Positions 31,580 to 42,914 are shown, counted from the stretch's first letter. The stretch is 64,000 nucleotides of DNA from Hyposmocoma kahamanoa (GCF_003589595.1 NW_020654422.1:1933029-1997028); one strand, 5' to 3'. Made by a program: numbers and translations. The notes: generated by a model from the letters alone, not told the origin.

Positions 31580-32040
31580 ATAATTATTAATACAAAGATC
31601 GAATAAATAGAAAAATTTCCTTTGATCCGGCCAAATTCGAACCGACGTCTTGCTAGAAAGCAAACCGTGTCAGTCGCTATGCCAACTAAGCCACGGAACG
31701 AACCAGCGGACCTCACGAATTTTTCCATGTGGTAGTTTTGTCGGGCCTTTGTATTTGGTTTTCAACGCCTTTTTTAGCCGTAGCCCCATCTATGAGTAAT
31801 CTATGAAAGTATTTCGTCACCCAGTCAGGTAACTTTACAGCTACCATCCCTGGCGAGGGATGTCGCTATTAGCTGTAATTATATTATTATTGAATGGATA
31901 TTCAATTATTTTTTGTGAAATTACTCCACTAGTTTGTTATAATGTTTTTTTTTCTAAGTGTTCGATCCTTGTATTAATTAATTATAACAAACTAGTGCAG
32001 TAACTTCACATAAAATAATTGAATATCCATTCAATAATAA
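31580..32040 (-). repeat. Family C SINE with duplicated, inverted tail (60-bp arms)
   Basis: Complete reverse-strand head (ccaactaagccacggaacg, box B ccaaattcgaaccgacg), core (ctatgagtaatctatg, cctggcgaggga) and tail. The tail (31884-31943) is followed 37 bases later by its own inverted copy (31981-32040), giving long hairpin arms. Confidence 0.85.
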
Positions 32041-32569
32041 GTTAACAATAATATATTTTTATTAGGTTTTATTTTGGCGATAACTATATTTACCACGCAA
32101 TTATACAGTAATTCGCTTCCTTATTCGATGTTTGACTATACCTCTTATCATAACACAGTAAATAATAACATAACAACTCTCTGATTCGAAAGAAAACAAG
32201 CGACGCCGTCGTGCTTCCGACTTATTGCTAAAATAACCTCATTCAACGACGCCACCTTTTTAATACATTTATGGTTACCGCACATTGTGGAACTTTTCTA
32301 CTTTGTAGGATAAAAAGTCAATTGTTCGGTTAATCCAATAGGATTCACCGTAATACCTAAAGGGATTTAGGTTTTAGCCGACGAAGCGAAAATAGTGAAA
32401 TACGTAACGGATATTCAGTATGAACGTTTTTTAAATGTCGTTTTTATGAAAATATACGTAAAAAAATACATTTTTCAAATCACCATATGATTTACGAGCA
32501 GAGATGGGCAAGCACCCGGGTTTTTTCGGGTTTAATCGGGTTAAATCCCATTAGCGTCCGAAATCGAGG

Positions 32570-32668
32570 ACAATAATAATAACGCACACACACACACTCA
32601 ACATAGCCCCGCACTAGGGAAGACCCTGTGTCGCGGGTGCCATGGACACACACATAGAAAACCACAAG
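32570..32668 (-). repeat. Family B SINE 3' fragment
   Basis: Matches the reverse-strand end of family B from 'ataacgcacacac' through 'aacatagccccgcactaggg' to 'cacatagaaaaccac'. The tRNA-like head is absent. Confidence 0.85.
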
Positions 32669-32681
32669 AACTATTTACAAC

Positions 32682-33080
32682 TGTAACAACACCATCTACA
32701 ATGCAGCTACCAAGAAGTTTACAACGACGCGCACGCACACTACAATAGGCGACAAGTGTATGTGAATCAGCGCCAACGGTATAAAAAGCGCGCACCGGCA
32801 AACTCCGATTCATTCGCTCGCTAGACGGCTCAGAGGACGATAGCCCCGCAGTCCCCTCTGATGCCAGTGTTCCTCCTGTTCGATAGCCTAGCAGTCTTCA
32901 GGAGTAACATTAGGGAGGTTAAAGGAGGATAGCCCCGCAGTCCACTTTAATCCTCAAAACTAGGACGAGGAACATTCCTCGTAGGGTTGTATGATAACTG
33001 AAATTGTATATTTTCTTTAAATCTAAATAAATAACAACAGAGTGTATACAAGGGGCCTTTCATTCAGTAGCAACCCTACA
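32682..33080 (+). mobile_element. Solo LTR of an LTR retrotransposon
   Basis: A 399-bp segment beginning TGTAACAACACC and ending CAACCCTACA, flanked on both sides by CAAC (32678-32681 and 33081-33084), the 4-bp target duplication expected of Ty3/gypsy-like insertions. It has a TATA-type box, ggtataaaaagcgcgc, near 32779 followed by a start-region-like 'gattcattcgctcgc', and later 'aaatctaaataaataac' as a likely polyadenylation region. An internal repeat 'gatagccccgcagtccac/ccctc' occurs twice. No gag/pol is adjacent, so recombination between two LTRs probably removed the interior. Orientation follows the TATA and AATAAA-like order. Confidence 0.8.
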
Positions 33081-33434
33081 CAACTAAATATTAATTGTAA
33101 ATTGAGTTTAATTCAAATAATATTATTACAAAATGATTATTGCTTGCTTACATTTTTAGCCTTTCTATTGAATCGATTCGCTTGAAAATCGCATTGAAAT
33201 GAATCTATAAAAACCTCATTATCGTATACAATTGAATCGATTTTCATAAAAATCGAATCGTCATGTGCATCCCTAGTAGTAAAGTGAGAGTCCACAGGAT
33301 TGCAAGGTGGGTTTCATATTAATTCGAAAACTTCGTATTCGCCGTTTTCGCCCACAATTTGGGGCAGAAATTGATAAAATCCAGGTTAAAACCCGGGCGA
33401 GTTGGTTGGGTTTTAACCCATCTCTCTTTGCGAG

Positions 33435-34165
33435 TCGCTAGAAGACAGCTCGTGACTTACTCACGACATTACAACAAATACGGCAGATAGTGAATATGGA
33501 AACAATATAACAAAGATAAACAAACAAACCTCTGGAATATACATAAAATATAATATATTCAATAATTATAATACTACAGATAACGTAAACTAGAAAGCGA
33601 CACTGGATTTCCGCATTTTCTTTTCAATATATCGAGTATCATTCCTTGCCAGCACATTAATTAAATATAACTAATGATTCGCATCTCAATATAAAATTGG
33701 TTACAAACATATGTAGTTATATAACCTTATGTAAATGTCCTGCATAATCCAAAAGAACTCATCAATTTAAATTTACATCACAATTTATATGATGGAGGTG
33801 ATATACGTAACGTGGCGTGTTTTATAGGAGTAAAAGAGATAATTTGCTCACAAAGCAGTATTTTACATTGAGACGGGAACTCGGCGATGGCAGCTGCCTT
33901 GTTAGATAAAACTGTCAGGCGTTTTCTGAAATAACTAATTACGCGATCAAAAGCGATATACGTATAGTAGTTCTCATTGAATATTTGTAACATACGACTC
34001 GATCAACAATAACTGATAATGCCTTTACTGTTTAATGAGACGTCTTCTTCATCTATTTGCTTACTAAAGGTTCTACTTTTTTGGGCTTTCGCCAGGATCA
34101 AGTTTGTGAAAATTGTACATAAAAATTAAGGCGAACGCTACCAATATCCAGTTTCTCAAGTTTCT
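33435..34165. other. Unclassified AT-rich DNA
   Basis: No recognised gene. The minus ORF at 33778-33993 is short and featureless. Confidence 0.4.
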
Positions 34166-34174
34166 TTTTCGTCT

Positions 34175-34405
34175 TCTCTTTCTTCCAACTTCTATCCTCC
34201 CAATGCTGAATTGTAGGTGTCTTCGAATGCACGCCTTCCAGTCGTGTGCCTTCATCATCCTATTTCCCCGCCACCACTTTGACATAGTCATCAGTCCACT
34301 GCACCGGTTGCCGACCTACCTCTTATACCTTTCTCAGGGTCTCCAGTCAAGCAAACTTTTACCCCATCTGTGGTCTCCTCTATTTTCAAGTCTACATATT
34401 TCTAA
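34175..34405 (-). pseudogene. LINE ORF2 extreme C-terminus, frameshifted
   Basis: Minus-strand readings in successive frames give HRWGKSLLDWRP, then VGRQPVQWTDDYVKVVAG, GNRMMKAHDWKA and PTIQHWE. Together they follow the familiar LINE ending 'DGRWGKKVLEWRP...GRPPTRWTDD...AGNRWMQ...EAYIQQW'. Stops and at least two frameshifts show a dead copy. It adjoins the region represented at 3690-4035 in a related element. Confidence 0.6.
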
Positions 34406-35740
34406 ATGATATCACATAGTTGATGTAGTCAATAAATATTAAGTTTATTATATGGAGATTATAATATTTTTTGGAAAGAAAATTGATTCGGTGAATTCTA
34501 CGTACACGTATTGTGTTTAATATGTAGGTTTTTCATGGCCTCTGCGTCAATCTAGCTTGTTCGGTTTTTGTTTTGGCACAACAATTAAAGACAATAACGA
34601 AGCAAGATAGGACACAAGACGAGAAGGAAAAAACAATACAGGACTGCATGACATGAGACAACACTATAACATGACAAGGCAACGACAAGATAAATCTCTC
34701 TCTAGCTCTCATCGAACAACAATACGCCAAGAATCATTCGACCACTCTCGGTCGTTGCTTTTCAGTTTTGTTACCTACAGTTACCATAAAATATTGATAT
34801 TGTAGGATACGTCCGGCTTATTATAAAATTAACATAAATATTTTAACTGTACTTTCTAAGACTCATTTAGATTTTCTATTATACAAATATCAATTACGAT
34901 CAAAATTAATCATGTACAAAACAAAACGTGTATTTTTTATTATATTTAAATATTATAAATACGAAATTTTCAATGGAAGTTTAGGTTAAGCAGCATCCGA
35001 TACGACTAGTAAAGTAGTAAAGGTTTTTGCAACATTAGGGTTAGTTAAATATTGTTTGAGTTAGTATAGTTATCTTTAATTCAGTGAACATAAATACCTT
35101 ACAAAAATACCTAGTATCATAGGCCTTTGTAGTAATCTTATCTACTTCATATTAATTCTGATAATTCCTAAACAATGTTTAATCAAGTGTACCAAATTAT
35201 TTTCTTTGTGGACGATGTAAAACAAAACGTTGTTCGTAGTGAGCTCCTAGATCGACGTACAAGTACGTGGTACGTTGGTGCTGAAACAATATACAGGATA
35301 TAACAAAATGTTCGGCCATATTCAAGCTGTTGATTATACTTATTACATTAACACATTAGGCAAAATAAATGAAATTCGTGAATAAATATTTTGACTCCCC
35401 GAAATAAGTAATCCATTTACATTTCCATTTAGTTCGTGGGTTCAAGGCTAAATGAGATGGAATAATATTACTAATTATTACCACTTTATAATAAGATTAG
35501 TGGTAATTTCATACAAACGTAACAGCGCGGTTTGTGTGTGTGCGCGTCCGCCAAGGGCCGTGTACGGACGCACACATTCGCATACTTTTAGGATGCACTA
35601 GCGCTGCATGTCACTGGTCGTCTCATGCACCTTTCATTATTACACGATTGTGTGTGTGACACAACTGGCGTGCACACATATAAGCCGCGCTGCTGCGTAT
35701 GACTGGAGCTACCATACTTGTCTTATTATACTGTGCTATT
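34406..35740. other. Unclassified AT-rich DNA
   Basis: No gene supported. A patch at 35520-35580 contains a near-palindrome (gtgcgcgtccgccaagg ... ccgtgtacggacgcacac). Confidence 0.4.
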
Positions 35741-35849
35741 ACCATCTCAGTCAGCCGAGACCTTGGGATCTCTAAACAGCCCGAAACGCTGGTTTCTTTG
35801 AAAAAACGAATATAGGTCATATCAGATCCAAAAAAAATGTTTCATTTCC
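35741..35849 (+). repeat. Family E repeat, full
   Basis: accatctcagtcagccgaga, ccttgggatctctaaacagc, ccgaaacgctggtttctttg and atgtttcatttcc follow the family order. Confidence 0.8.
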
Positions 35850-36009
35850 AAATGTGTAGCTATCGCGAGAACCCAAGAACTAAGTAATCCTTTTTATTCC
35901 GGATAAGCTTAACTTACAATTTGGAAAGTTACAAAGTTAATTAAAAATTTACATAGTTGGATTCCGAAATTCATATTCTAAGGCAAAATAGCCCTTTATA
36001 CGCTCTACA

Positions 36010-36205
36010 ATGATCCACACCAAGCACATTCACAGGAAATTCGTAAGATCTGCTGCCTCGATTCGTAGCTCAATTGTCAAAGCGGTGGCCCCGAATTAGC
36101 GAAAAAGTAGCTGGTTGTCCAGTCAGGTCGAAGGAATTCTTCTTTGTGTTTGTTCGATCTTTGTATCAAAAATAATAACACACTAGTGGAGTATTTTTTA
36201 CCAGA
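36010..36205 (+). repeat. Family C SINE, diverged
   Basis: Contains aaattcgtaagatctgctg, ttcgtagctcaattg (box A region), gtcgaaggaattcttctttg, gttcgatctttgtatc and cactagtggagta. Confidence 0.7.
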
Positions 36206-36729
36206 AAGATGACTATCATAGTAGTAAAATTATTAAATTATCATGATATACAAAAAAAATCTTACTTTTTTTGGAAATTTTACGGATTTTTAAATTCGAT
36301 TTATATTATTAAATTTTAAATTTATTTAGCCTTTTATAATGTTTGTTTGTGTCGTTAAAATTGAAGTGAATTAATGTTAAATTGAAGAGACCAAGAAACA
36401 ATGGTTATTATAAAAAAAAACCTATAATTCATTTTCATCAAAATTTCTGAGTGACGGCCATTAGTGCTATGAAAGACGAAGTGTCCCTTTAATAGCTCTC
36501 TTTTTGTATGAGAAATTTTATAGATTTATTTAGAATACTTTTTTTTGCCAAACTTGTTTTTCACTTTAATGGCGCGCGTACTGTACTAGAAGGCGTCAGG
36601 ATATTGATTGTACCCGGGCGCTACGTGGGCTAGCGTCGGTGTTGCGTCTAACTTCTCATAAGGACCTTTAGTAGTGGTAGCTGATACGTGCGGGATTATC
36701 TAAGGATCAGGGAGTCACAACACTTATCG
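36206..36729. other. AT-rich DNA with a GC-rich end
   Basis: No gene. A CpG-rich patch (acccgggcgctacgtgggct) lies at 36612-36645. Confidence 0.35.
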
Positions 36730-36764
36730 ACACGGATTAAGCCGGTCACAAAAATCTTATGTAA

Positions 36765-36905
36765 TAAAGAGCGAAAATGACGTTGTGCGTTTCGCGACGG
36801 CGACCCGAGCGCTTTATCGCTGTTATTGCATGAACATTAAGGATGTTCTGTACCGGGTCAACTGATTCCGAGTGAGTAAATGTGGTGAGTGCATCACCCG
36901 GTCCT
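36765..36905 (+). repeat. Family H inverted-end repeat, copy 1
   Basis: gtaataaagagcgaaaatga ... cgctgttattgcatgaacat ... taccgggtcaactgattcc ... gtaaatgtggtgagtgc matches 43345-43510 in order, including the inverted 'aataaagagcg / cgctgttatt' pair. Confidence 0.6.
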
Positions 36906-37130
36906 TCTTCTAAGATAGGCCTAACTTTCTCTACAATTTCCCCTGATAGAAATTGAAAATCAGACACGTTCATAGATGATGCTTGTTCACTCTGCCTTTA
37001 ACAACAACCAGGTTGTATTACTTGGGAAATATGATACGGCAAAGAATTCCACATCTTAGAATTACGTATAATAAACGTAGAAGCAAAAACACTTTGCGCA
37101 AATTATTGGAACATGTCTGGTTGATTTATT

Positions 37131-37422
37131 GTTATGATATCAGTTAACGAGACGATTATGTCGTGCGCCTGGTGGTCTGCCCCTGCCCAAAATTGTTGCG
37201 GAGCCACTAAGAACTTAAATCGCAAAAATCTGAGGAGAACAACCACTACGCCCGCCACCCAAAGACTTAAAGTTGACAAGTTCCTTGTGCCTGTAGTCCC
37301 ATGAAAACTCATAACCTTCAAAACCGGAACGCATTAATACTCACATTGGTGTTTGGAGGCAGAAATAGGTAAAGTAGAAACTTCCCAGGACGAACTCTGT
37401 CACAAGCAGCTCTACTGCTTCT
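37131..37422 (-). repeat. Family A repeat, diverged
   Basis: gtcgtgcgcctggtggt, aaatcgcaaaaatctgagg, accttcaaaaccggaacgca and cgaactctgtcacaagcag are present, with many substitutions elsewhere. Confidence 0.85.
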
Positions 37423-37746
37423 ATGATTAGTAACGGACAAAAATGTGAGATCAAATCCCATTAACTTATACAGGGTTATTTGTAAAAAAATACTAACAAA
37501 CGCACAGGACTATATTAGTAACATATTGAGCAACAACTTCTATAACTTTTAATCATTCACCACATTATATGTACATGTACGTACAAAAATAAAAATTTAT
37601 TTAATAAATAGATTATTACCAAATACAGATTTATAAAGTGTCAGATATTACAACAAAACTTTAAAAGTTTATATTTGGTAAATTTAGTATGTCTTGTAAA
37701 AAGTCGTGGAACAAAAGTTCTGCCGCTGTTAGTTGAAGGGGCTTTA

Positions 37747-37769
37747 TTTTTTTTTTTTTTTTTTTTTTT
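37747..37769. repeat. Poly-T tract
   Basis: An uninterrupted run of more than 20 T residues follows gctttatt. It may be the reverse-strand poly(A) tail of an unrecognised retro-insertion; no target duplication was found. Confidence 0.8.
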
Positions 37770-38304
37770 CAGTAAAAAGGCTGATTATGGCAATTTTGTA
37801 TTTTTTCCTAGGAGGATAATTTTTGAAGATACCTCAATAAAATATTTGATATTTTTTAAATTTAATTTCTTTAAAAACATTACTTTCTTAATTTTGAGTT
37901 TTTGTTTGTAACAAAGCCCTTTCAATTAACGGCAGGCGGAGTTATTATTTATGATGTTACTAATATAATCCTGGGAGGTATAAATGTTTACAGACGCATG
38001 TACATGACGTTGTTCCTTTTAGCATTAATGTACTTAATTCAAAATATCAAAGTTACTTTATTCGACATGCAATAAAAAATTACAAAATAACAAACACAGT
38101 GTTCTCTGATTCCGCTGCAGAGGGCTATGGAGTACGTAGGTCTTGTTGATAATCTGCCACAGGTCGTAATATTTAAGAGCCCACTAAAAATTATCAAACA
38201 CACACCCGAGTAAAAACGATAATTGAAATACCGTTTTATAAACACTCTCACAACATATGGGGTACCAATTTACAGTTTTACTATAATCACCTAATTTTCC
38301 TTCA
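37770..38304. other. Unclassified AT-rich DNA
   Basis: No gene recognised. Confidence 0.35.
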
Positions 38305-38550
38305 TCTGCAGCCAAGCTGTAATGTGAGCATTACAGCGTTCAGGTTTTGATGTATAATGGTGCTGGTGAAATTACAGGCACATGGAACTTATCAACGCAT
38401 GTCTCAGTGAGACGGGCGCAGTCGCAGTGCCCCTCAAATCTTTGCGAATTAAAGCTCTCGAGTGACACTGTAACTGTTATGGACAGGCGTGTCGCTTACC
38501 ACCAGGCCCACTACCTGTTCGTCCCGTCAATTGGTATCATTAAAAAAAAA
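38305..38550 (+). repeat. Family A repeat, 5' truncated
   Basis: Begins in the 'ctgcagccaagc' block and is colinear to attggtatcattaaaaaaaa. Confidence 0.85.
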
Positions 38551-39500
38551 CTTGTATACTGGGTGTAAGTTAAAGTAAATAAACATTTTTATTTTACGGT
38601 TAAAATTCCAAAATATTCTCTCTTATGAACATTTACGTCTGAAAGTAAATAACAATTGAGACGTTGCTCCTCTTATAGGATTTACAATATTGATGGAAAA
38701 AGGTTATTTACATAGATCAAGAATCAGGGATTATTTGTAATGTAATGTTACTAACAACATAAACAATTTTTGTTCCATTAATTTTTCTTGCTTTTTTTTT
38801 TGCTTGCATGAAACGCTTGCACGTTTGAACTTGCTACCTTATTACGAAATACAGATCTAAAAATAGAAAGTTCTTTTTTGGTAAATTTGTTATGTTTTAT
38901 AAAAGGTCGTGGAACAAAAGTTGTTGTTTATGATTCTAATAATGTAGGTCTGCGAAGTTGTTAGTGTTTTACAAATAACCCTGTATAATGTAAGTAATTC
39001 CTTCAGGTCATAATATTTTGTAAATTGCGTTCATTATATTAGTGAAATAAACATAATAATCAGTATCAATACAGGAAATTATGGGAAATTTGCGTGAGAA
39101 ACACGAATGAGAATTGTGAACAGAACCGTTGCGTGTGCAGTCGACTGCGAATAAACATTTCGCGAAGGGAAATTGACACCAATTTTAATGTGAAATATTT
39201 ATACAAATGAAGTCTATTTTGTCAAATTATTAAAATTCGCACCAATGATCTAATAATGCCACGTCTGCAAAATAACAGTTTTTTTCAGGAAAAAGCTTTA
39301 AAGATTCTAGGAACGAAGTTAGTCGATAACTTTTTATGCTTTAATAGAGGAGCTATAAAATTTCACATATTGTAACTAGTAGGTACATGCATGATTTGTA
39401 TCATTTCGTTCTTTTTAATGTGACAAAAGCCTTTTTGACGTATGATCACAAGTTTGTGTTTATTGTGCCAAGGACATGAATTCAAGAAACCGTTACGGAC
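38551..39500. other. Unclassified AT-rich DNA
   Basis: A diverged repeat of the 37600-37740 block is visible here: 'gtaaatttgttatgttttat aaaaggtcgtggaacaaaag' at 38881 resembles 'gtaaatttagtatgtcttgt aaaaagtcgtggaac' at 37678. No coding signal. Confidence 0.45.
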
Positions 39501-39502
39501 AG

Positions 39503-39655
39503 TCCTCATCATCCACTCATTTTTAAGTTTCACTGCTGAGTACGGGTCTCCTCCCAGGCGAGGGTTTTTAGACGATAGTCCGCACGCTGCTGGCCGAATG
39601 CAGGGTCGGAACTTCACACATTTTCCGAGAGTTATGAACCTTCTTCGACGTAGTT
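39503..39655 (-). repeat. Family G SINE-like fragment
   Basis: Reverse-strand 'ctcatcatccactcat', 'gctgagtacgggtctcctcc' and 'caggcgagggtttttagac' correspond to the 3' half of family G; compare 51487-51600. Confidence 0.65.
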
Positions 39656-39659
39656 ACAG

Positions 39660-40401
39660 CCACTGGCTGTACTGTCTCGATCTACATTTGTTTCAAGTTA
39701 GCTGAAGTCAGTTTTGGAGAAAATTTTTAATAATACATCTTTTATTTCTTAGGTTGTATTTAATACGTGTTTTACGGCCATATTTGTATCTAAAGTTAAA
39801 CAATTCTTGTGACATAACTAAGCAATGACTCGGTACGATTATTACTTATTAGTTAGCCTTTTTGTACTCGAAGATACCTTAATTAGTTAGATCTGGACAA
39901 TGGGAAAAAAATCCATTGGTTGGTTGGTGGGCCACTCGATGCTCTAACCACCAATCTGACCAACGAGGACCGTGTCCTATTTATTGAAAGTTAGTTAAAT
40001 TAAAACATATACCCAAAAAACCTGTTCCGAAATTGCTATTCCCAAACTAGTTTGTGGCTATTTTGTAGTGTTACACCCAAAAAGAGCCAACGTCCTGGAA
40101 TAGCTTTTAATATGGTGCCTCTAAAGTCGATATTGAAATGCAAATATTCCTGGAGCCATCAGAGTGTTTGTCTAAGTTCAGATTAAACTTCAAGTGCCGT
40201 CTCAAATCTTTAATTAAATTTTCACCAAAAACTCACTTTCTATGTGAATTACGTAAATATTGGAGTCTCTCTTAAAGTTCGTGTAGTTTCAAGAGCTTGT
40301 CATCAGATTTCCCCCTTAAAGAGCCTACTTTTGGCGATGAAATGTTTAGCATTCTTGTCCACTGTTTCCTCTAGCCTTCATTATCATCCAATCTATGTAA
40401 C
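39660..40401. other. Unclassified DNA
   Basis: No gene recognised. Confidence 0.35.
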
Positions 40402-40842
40402 TTTTTTATGATACCATGTGACAAGGGTCACGTCTATCCATTACAGTTACAGTGCACTCGGAGCTTTAATCGCAAAGCTCTAAGGGGCATTGCCACTGCG
40501 CCCGTCACCCTGAGACTAAGTTGACAAGTCCCATGGGCCCAATGCATGTGCCTGTAATTTTACCAGCACCCTTACCTTTCAAAACTGAACGCAAACTCAA
40601 AAGATGAAGTAATTTGTATATTTATTAGCTCACTAATTTTATGATGTAACAACTCGAGCTAGTAAGTAGTAAGTTAAGTTATAAATAAGCAGTGTTTTAT
40701 ATTTTCATAGCAATTGTTGTAAATGGTTTTTCGGTACTCATGAAACCAAAAGCAAGCAAGTAATGCTCTCATTTTTTGACGGCAGAAATAGGTAAGATGG
40801 CATTATTTTCCTGGATTAACTCCTTAACAAGGAGCTCTACTA
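40402..40842 (-). repeat. Family A repeat split by repeat J
   Basis: First part (40402-40594) runs from ttttttatgataccatgtga to aaaactgaacgca. It resumes at about 40760 with gtaatgctctcattttttga and ends caaggagctctactact. Confidence 0.85.
40595..40759 (+). mobile_element. Repeat J insertion
   Basis: About 165 bp inserted exactly within a family A copy. Its end 'gttttatattttcatagcaa ttgttg' and inner 'tagctcactaattttatgat' also occur, inverted, at 24560-24690. Class unknown. Confidence 0.6.
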
Positions 40843-40984
40843 CTTTCTTACTTCTGATGCCTTTTTTAAACAGTTAATGTTTTAGTCCTCGCCTTTGACC
40901 ACTTATTTGTACCCTTTGGACTTGAAATACGAGGTCCCAGTAACCTTTCTTTCCATAAAATGCTGTAGCAAAAATTGATACGAG

Positions 40985-41045
40985 ACCCTAGGAGCTTGCA
41001 ACTACCTTACCCAACGTATAAGCATAGGCGTACAAATCTGCTGTG
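40985..41045 (+). pseudogene. Small fragment of the retroelement C-terminus seen at 53790
   Basis: Reads YLTQRISIGVQI, matching the YLTQRVSIAIQRW end of the 53790-54420 segment, and is preceded by an ETLG reading. Only about 20 codons remain. Confidence 0.5.
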
Positions 41046-41733
41046 CTTAGTATATTAACAGTAAGTATGTTTGAAATACATATACACTTCTGTACTTATC
41101 AGCACGGCAAAAATAGGGACCCAATTTCATGAATTGAATTTAGCCCTAGTCCAAGTATATACTGTTTCTACAACATTTAAACGCGGATATATATGTATGT
41201 ATAGGTAGATAAAATAGTTACGGCCATAATATACGCCCTTGTGGTAGACGTTGTTGAGTTGATTTGACATATATTCAATGTTGCAATTCCTATTATTACT
41301 GGTAACTGGAGTCTTTAATAACTTTGCCAAACATTAATTCAACACAGCCTACAAGCATGCAATACATTTATAAAAGTGCAATACACGTAGGCAGCCGTAG
41401 GCGGGACAAGTCCGGCGAACTCGTAAATCGCAATAAGCTAGGTACATCGCCATTCACTATGCTATGTCCACTTTATAACGATAGTGTGTAACTGTATAAT
41501 AGATTTTATAGTTAAGAATTATAGTGTGCCGTTTATAAAGGGAGAAATGTACTCACATGTAATATGAGCATTTAAGACTGAACAATATCTGCATTAATGC
41601 AAAACTATAATTGTGTAATCTATCTACTACGATGTTTTACTGCTACAGAGAAACTTTTCGAACTGATGTCATCGTTGCGTTTCCACAATCGCGCGTCCCG
41701 CCAAAGGAGGAAAGCCCCCACCAATATCAGTAG
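41046..41733. other. Unclassified AT-rich DNA
   Basis: No gene recognised. Confidence 0.35.
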
Positions 41734-42048
41734 ATAGCAGTAGAGTTCCTTATGAAAGAGTTCGTTCAAGGAAGTACTGCCATTTTACCTAGTTCTGCCC
41801 CCAAGTAGTATTGTGAGCATTACTGAGTTCCGGGTTGGAAGGGTAAGGGTGCTGGTAAAATTACAGGCACATGGGACTTGCCTACTTATGTTTCAGGGTG
41901 ACGGGCGCAGTGGCAGTGCCCCTAAGATTTTTGCGATTTAAAGCTCTGAGTGGCACTGCAACTGTTATGGACAGGCGCGTCGCTTAGCACCAGGCGCACG
42001 ACGTGTTCGGTCCATCACTAAGTATGATAAATAATATAAAAAAAGAAA
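41734..42048 (+). repeat. Family A repeat, full-length reference copy
   Basis: Covers the entire consensus: tagcagtagagttccttatg, tgaaagagttcgttcaagg, aagtactgccattttaccta, ggtgctggtaaaattacagg, cagggtgacgggcgcagtgg, 'aactgttatggacaggcg', 'accaggcgcacgacgtgttc' and an A-rich end. There is no tRNA-like box and no ORF conserved between copies, so it is either a SINE of unusual origin or the 3' end of a LINE. Confidence 0.9.
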
Positions 42049-42059
42049 AAATCATTAAT

Positions 42060-42310
42060 ACCTGGCATTGTAAAACTACGCGGGCATTACGTTCGTTCCT
42101 TCCTCGAACCTGCAAGATGTGGAATGGACTCCATCCTGAAGTATTTATTTCCTTTGTGCTTTAAAAAGCGTGTAAACGGATCTCTTAAAGACTGGCAACG
42201 CGTAGACGGCCCATCTGATGTTGCAGATGTCTATGGGCGGCGATGACTACCTCCCACCAAGTGGCTCATCTGCTCGTTTGCGTCCTACTTTATATAACAA
42301 ATATATAAAA
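42060..42310 (+). pseudogene. LINE C-terminus and 3' UTR remnant
   Basis: Short reading WNGLHPEVF (as in 'WNELPxxVF' LINE ends) followed by ctggcaacgcgtagacggc, ctatgggcggcgatgac and 'aagtggctcatctgctcgtttgc', ending in an A-run. Related 3' sequence occurs at 28112. Confidence 0.6.
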
Positions 42311-42351
42311 AAAAACTACGATTTCGTGAGATTGCCATTTTAAAATGAGGC

Positions 42352-42611
42352 TTTTTTATGATTCTAAGTGACGGGACGAACAAGTCGTGCGCCTGATGGT
42401 AAGCGACACGACTGTCCAGTCCATATCACTGATGCAAAGAATGATTTAATAATTCCTGAGACATAAGTAGACAAGTTCTATGTGCCTGGAATTTCACCAG
42501 CACTGGTACCCTTCAAAACCGAAACGTAGTAACGCTCACATTACTGGTTGTCAGAAATCAGTGAGGGGGCAGTACTTCCCTGGACGAACTCTTTCACACG
42601 GAGCTGCTACT
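42352..42611 (-). repeat. Family A repeat with internal deletion
   Basis: From ttttttatgattctaagtga to acacggagctgctact. The 'gcagtgccactcagagcttt' block is replaced by short AT-rich sequence. Confidence 0.85.
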
Positions 42612-42914
42612 AAAATGCTAAAATGCTACAATCAAATGTTAACGGTCATCTTATAGTGGTGGCATTGGGTAATAAATATGTCTTTTGTAATACATGTGAT
42701 GCATGCATACATGATGACGGCTTTGCTAACGCATCCGATTCGTAATTCGATACGGGTATAAAAACGGACTTGAAACACCTATGCGCCTTTGTGTGAATTA
42801 ATTAATTTGTGGAACTCTTATTTAAATTGCGAAATTCTTAATTTAAAAAGGTTCTAAAGATAGATTAGAATACAACCTGGCTAAGACAATTACATATCTT
42901 CGTTTATCAAGCGT

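Larger units (their letters stand above)
32499..33426. mobile_element. hAT-like non-autonomous element with 8-bp TSD
   Basis: Left end cagagatgggcaagcacccg and right end gttttaacccatctctc are imperfect inverted termini. They are flanked by tttacgag (32491-32498) and tttgcgag (33427-33434), seven of eight identical, matching the 8-bp duplication of hAT transposons. Both inner ends are rich in cccgggtt/ggttaaa motifs. There is no transposase. Inside lie a family B SINE remnant and a solo LTR. A related right end occurs at 47335-47447. Confidence 0.8.
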
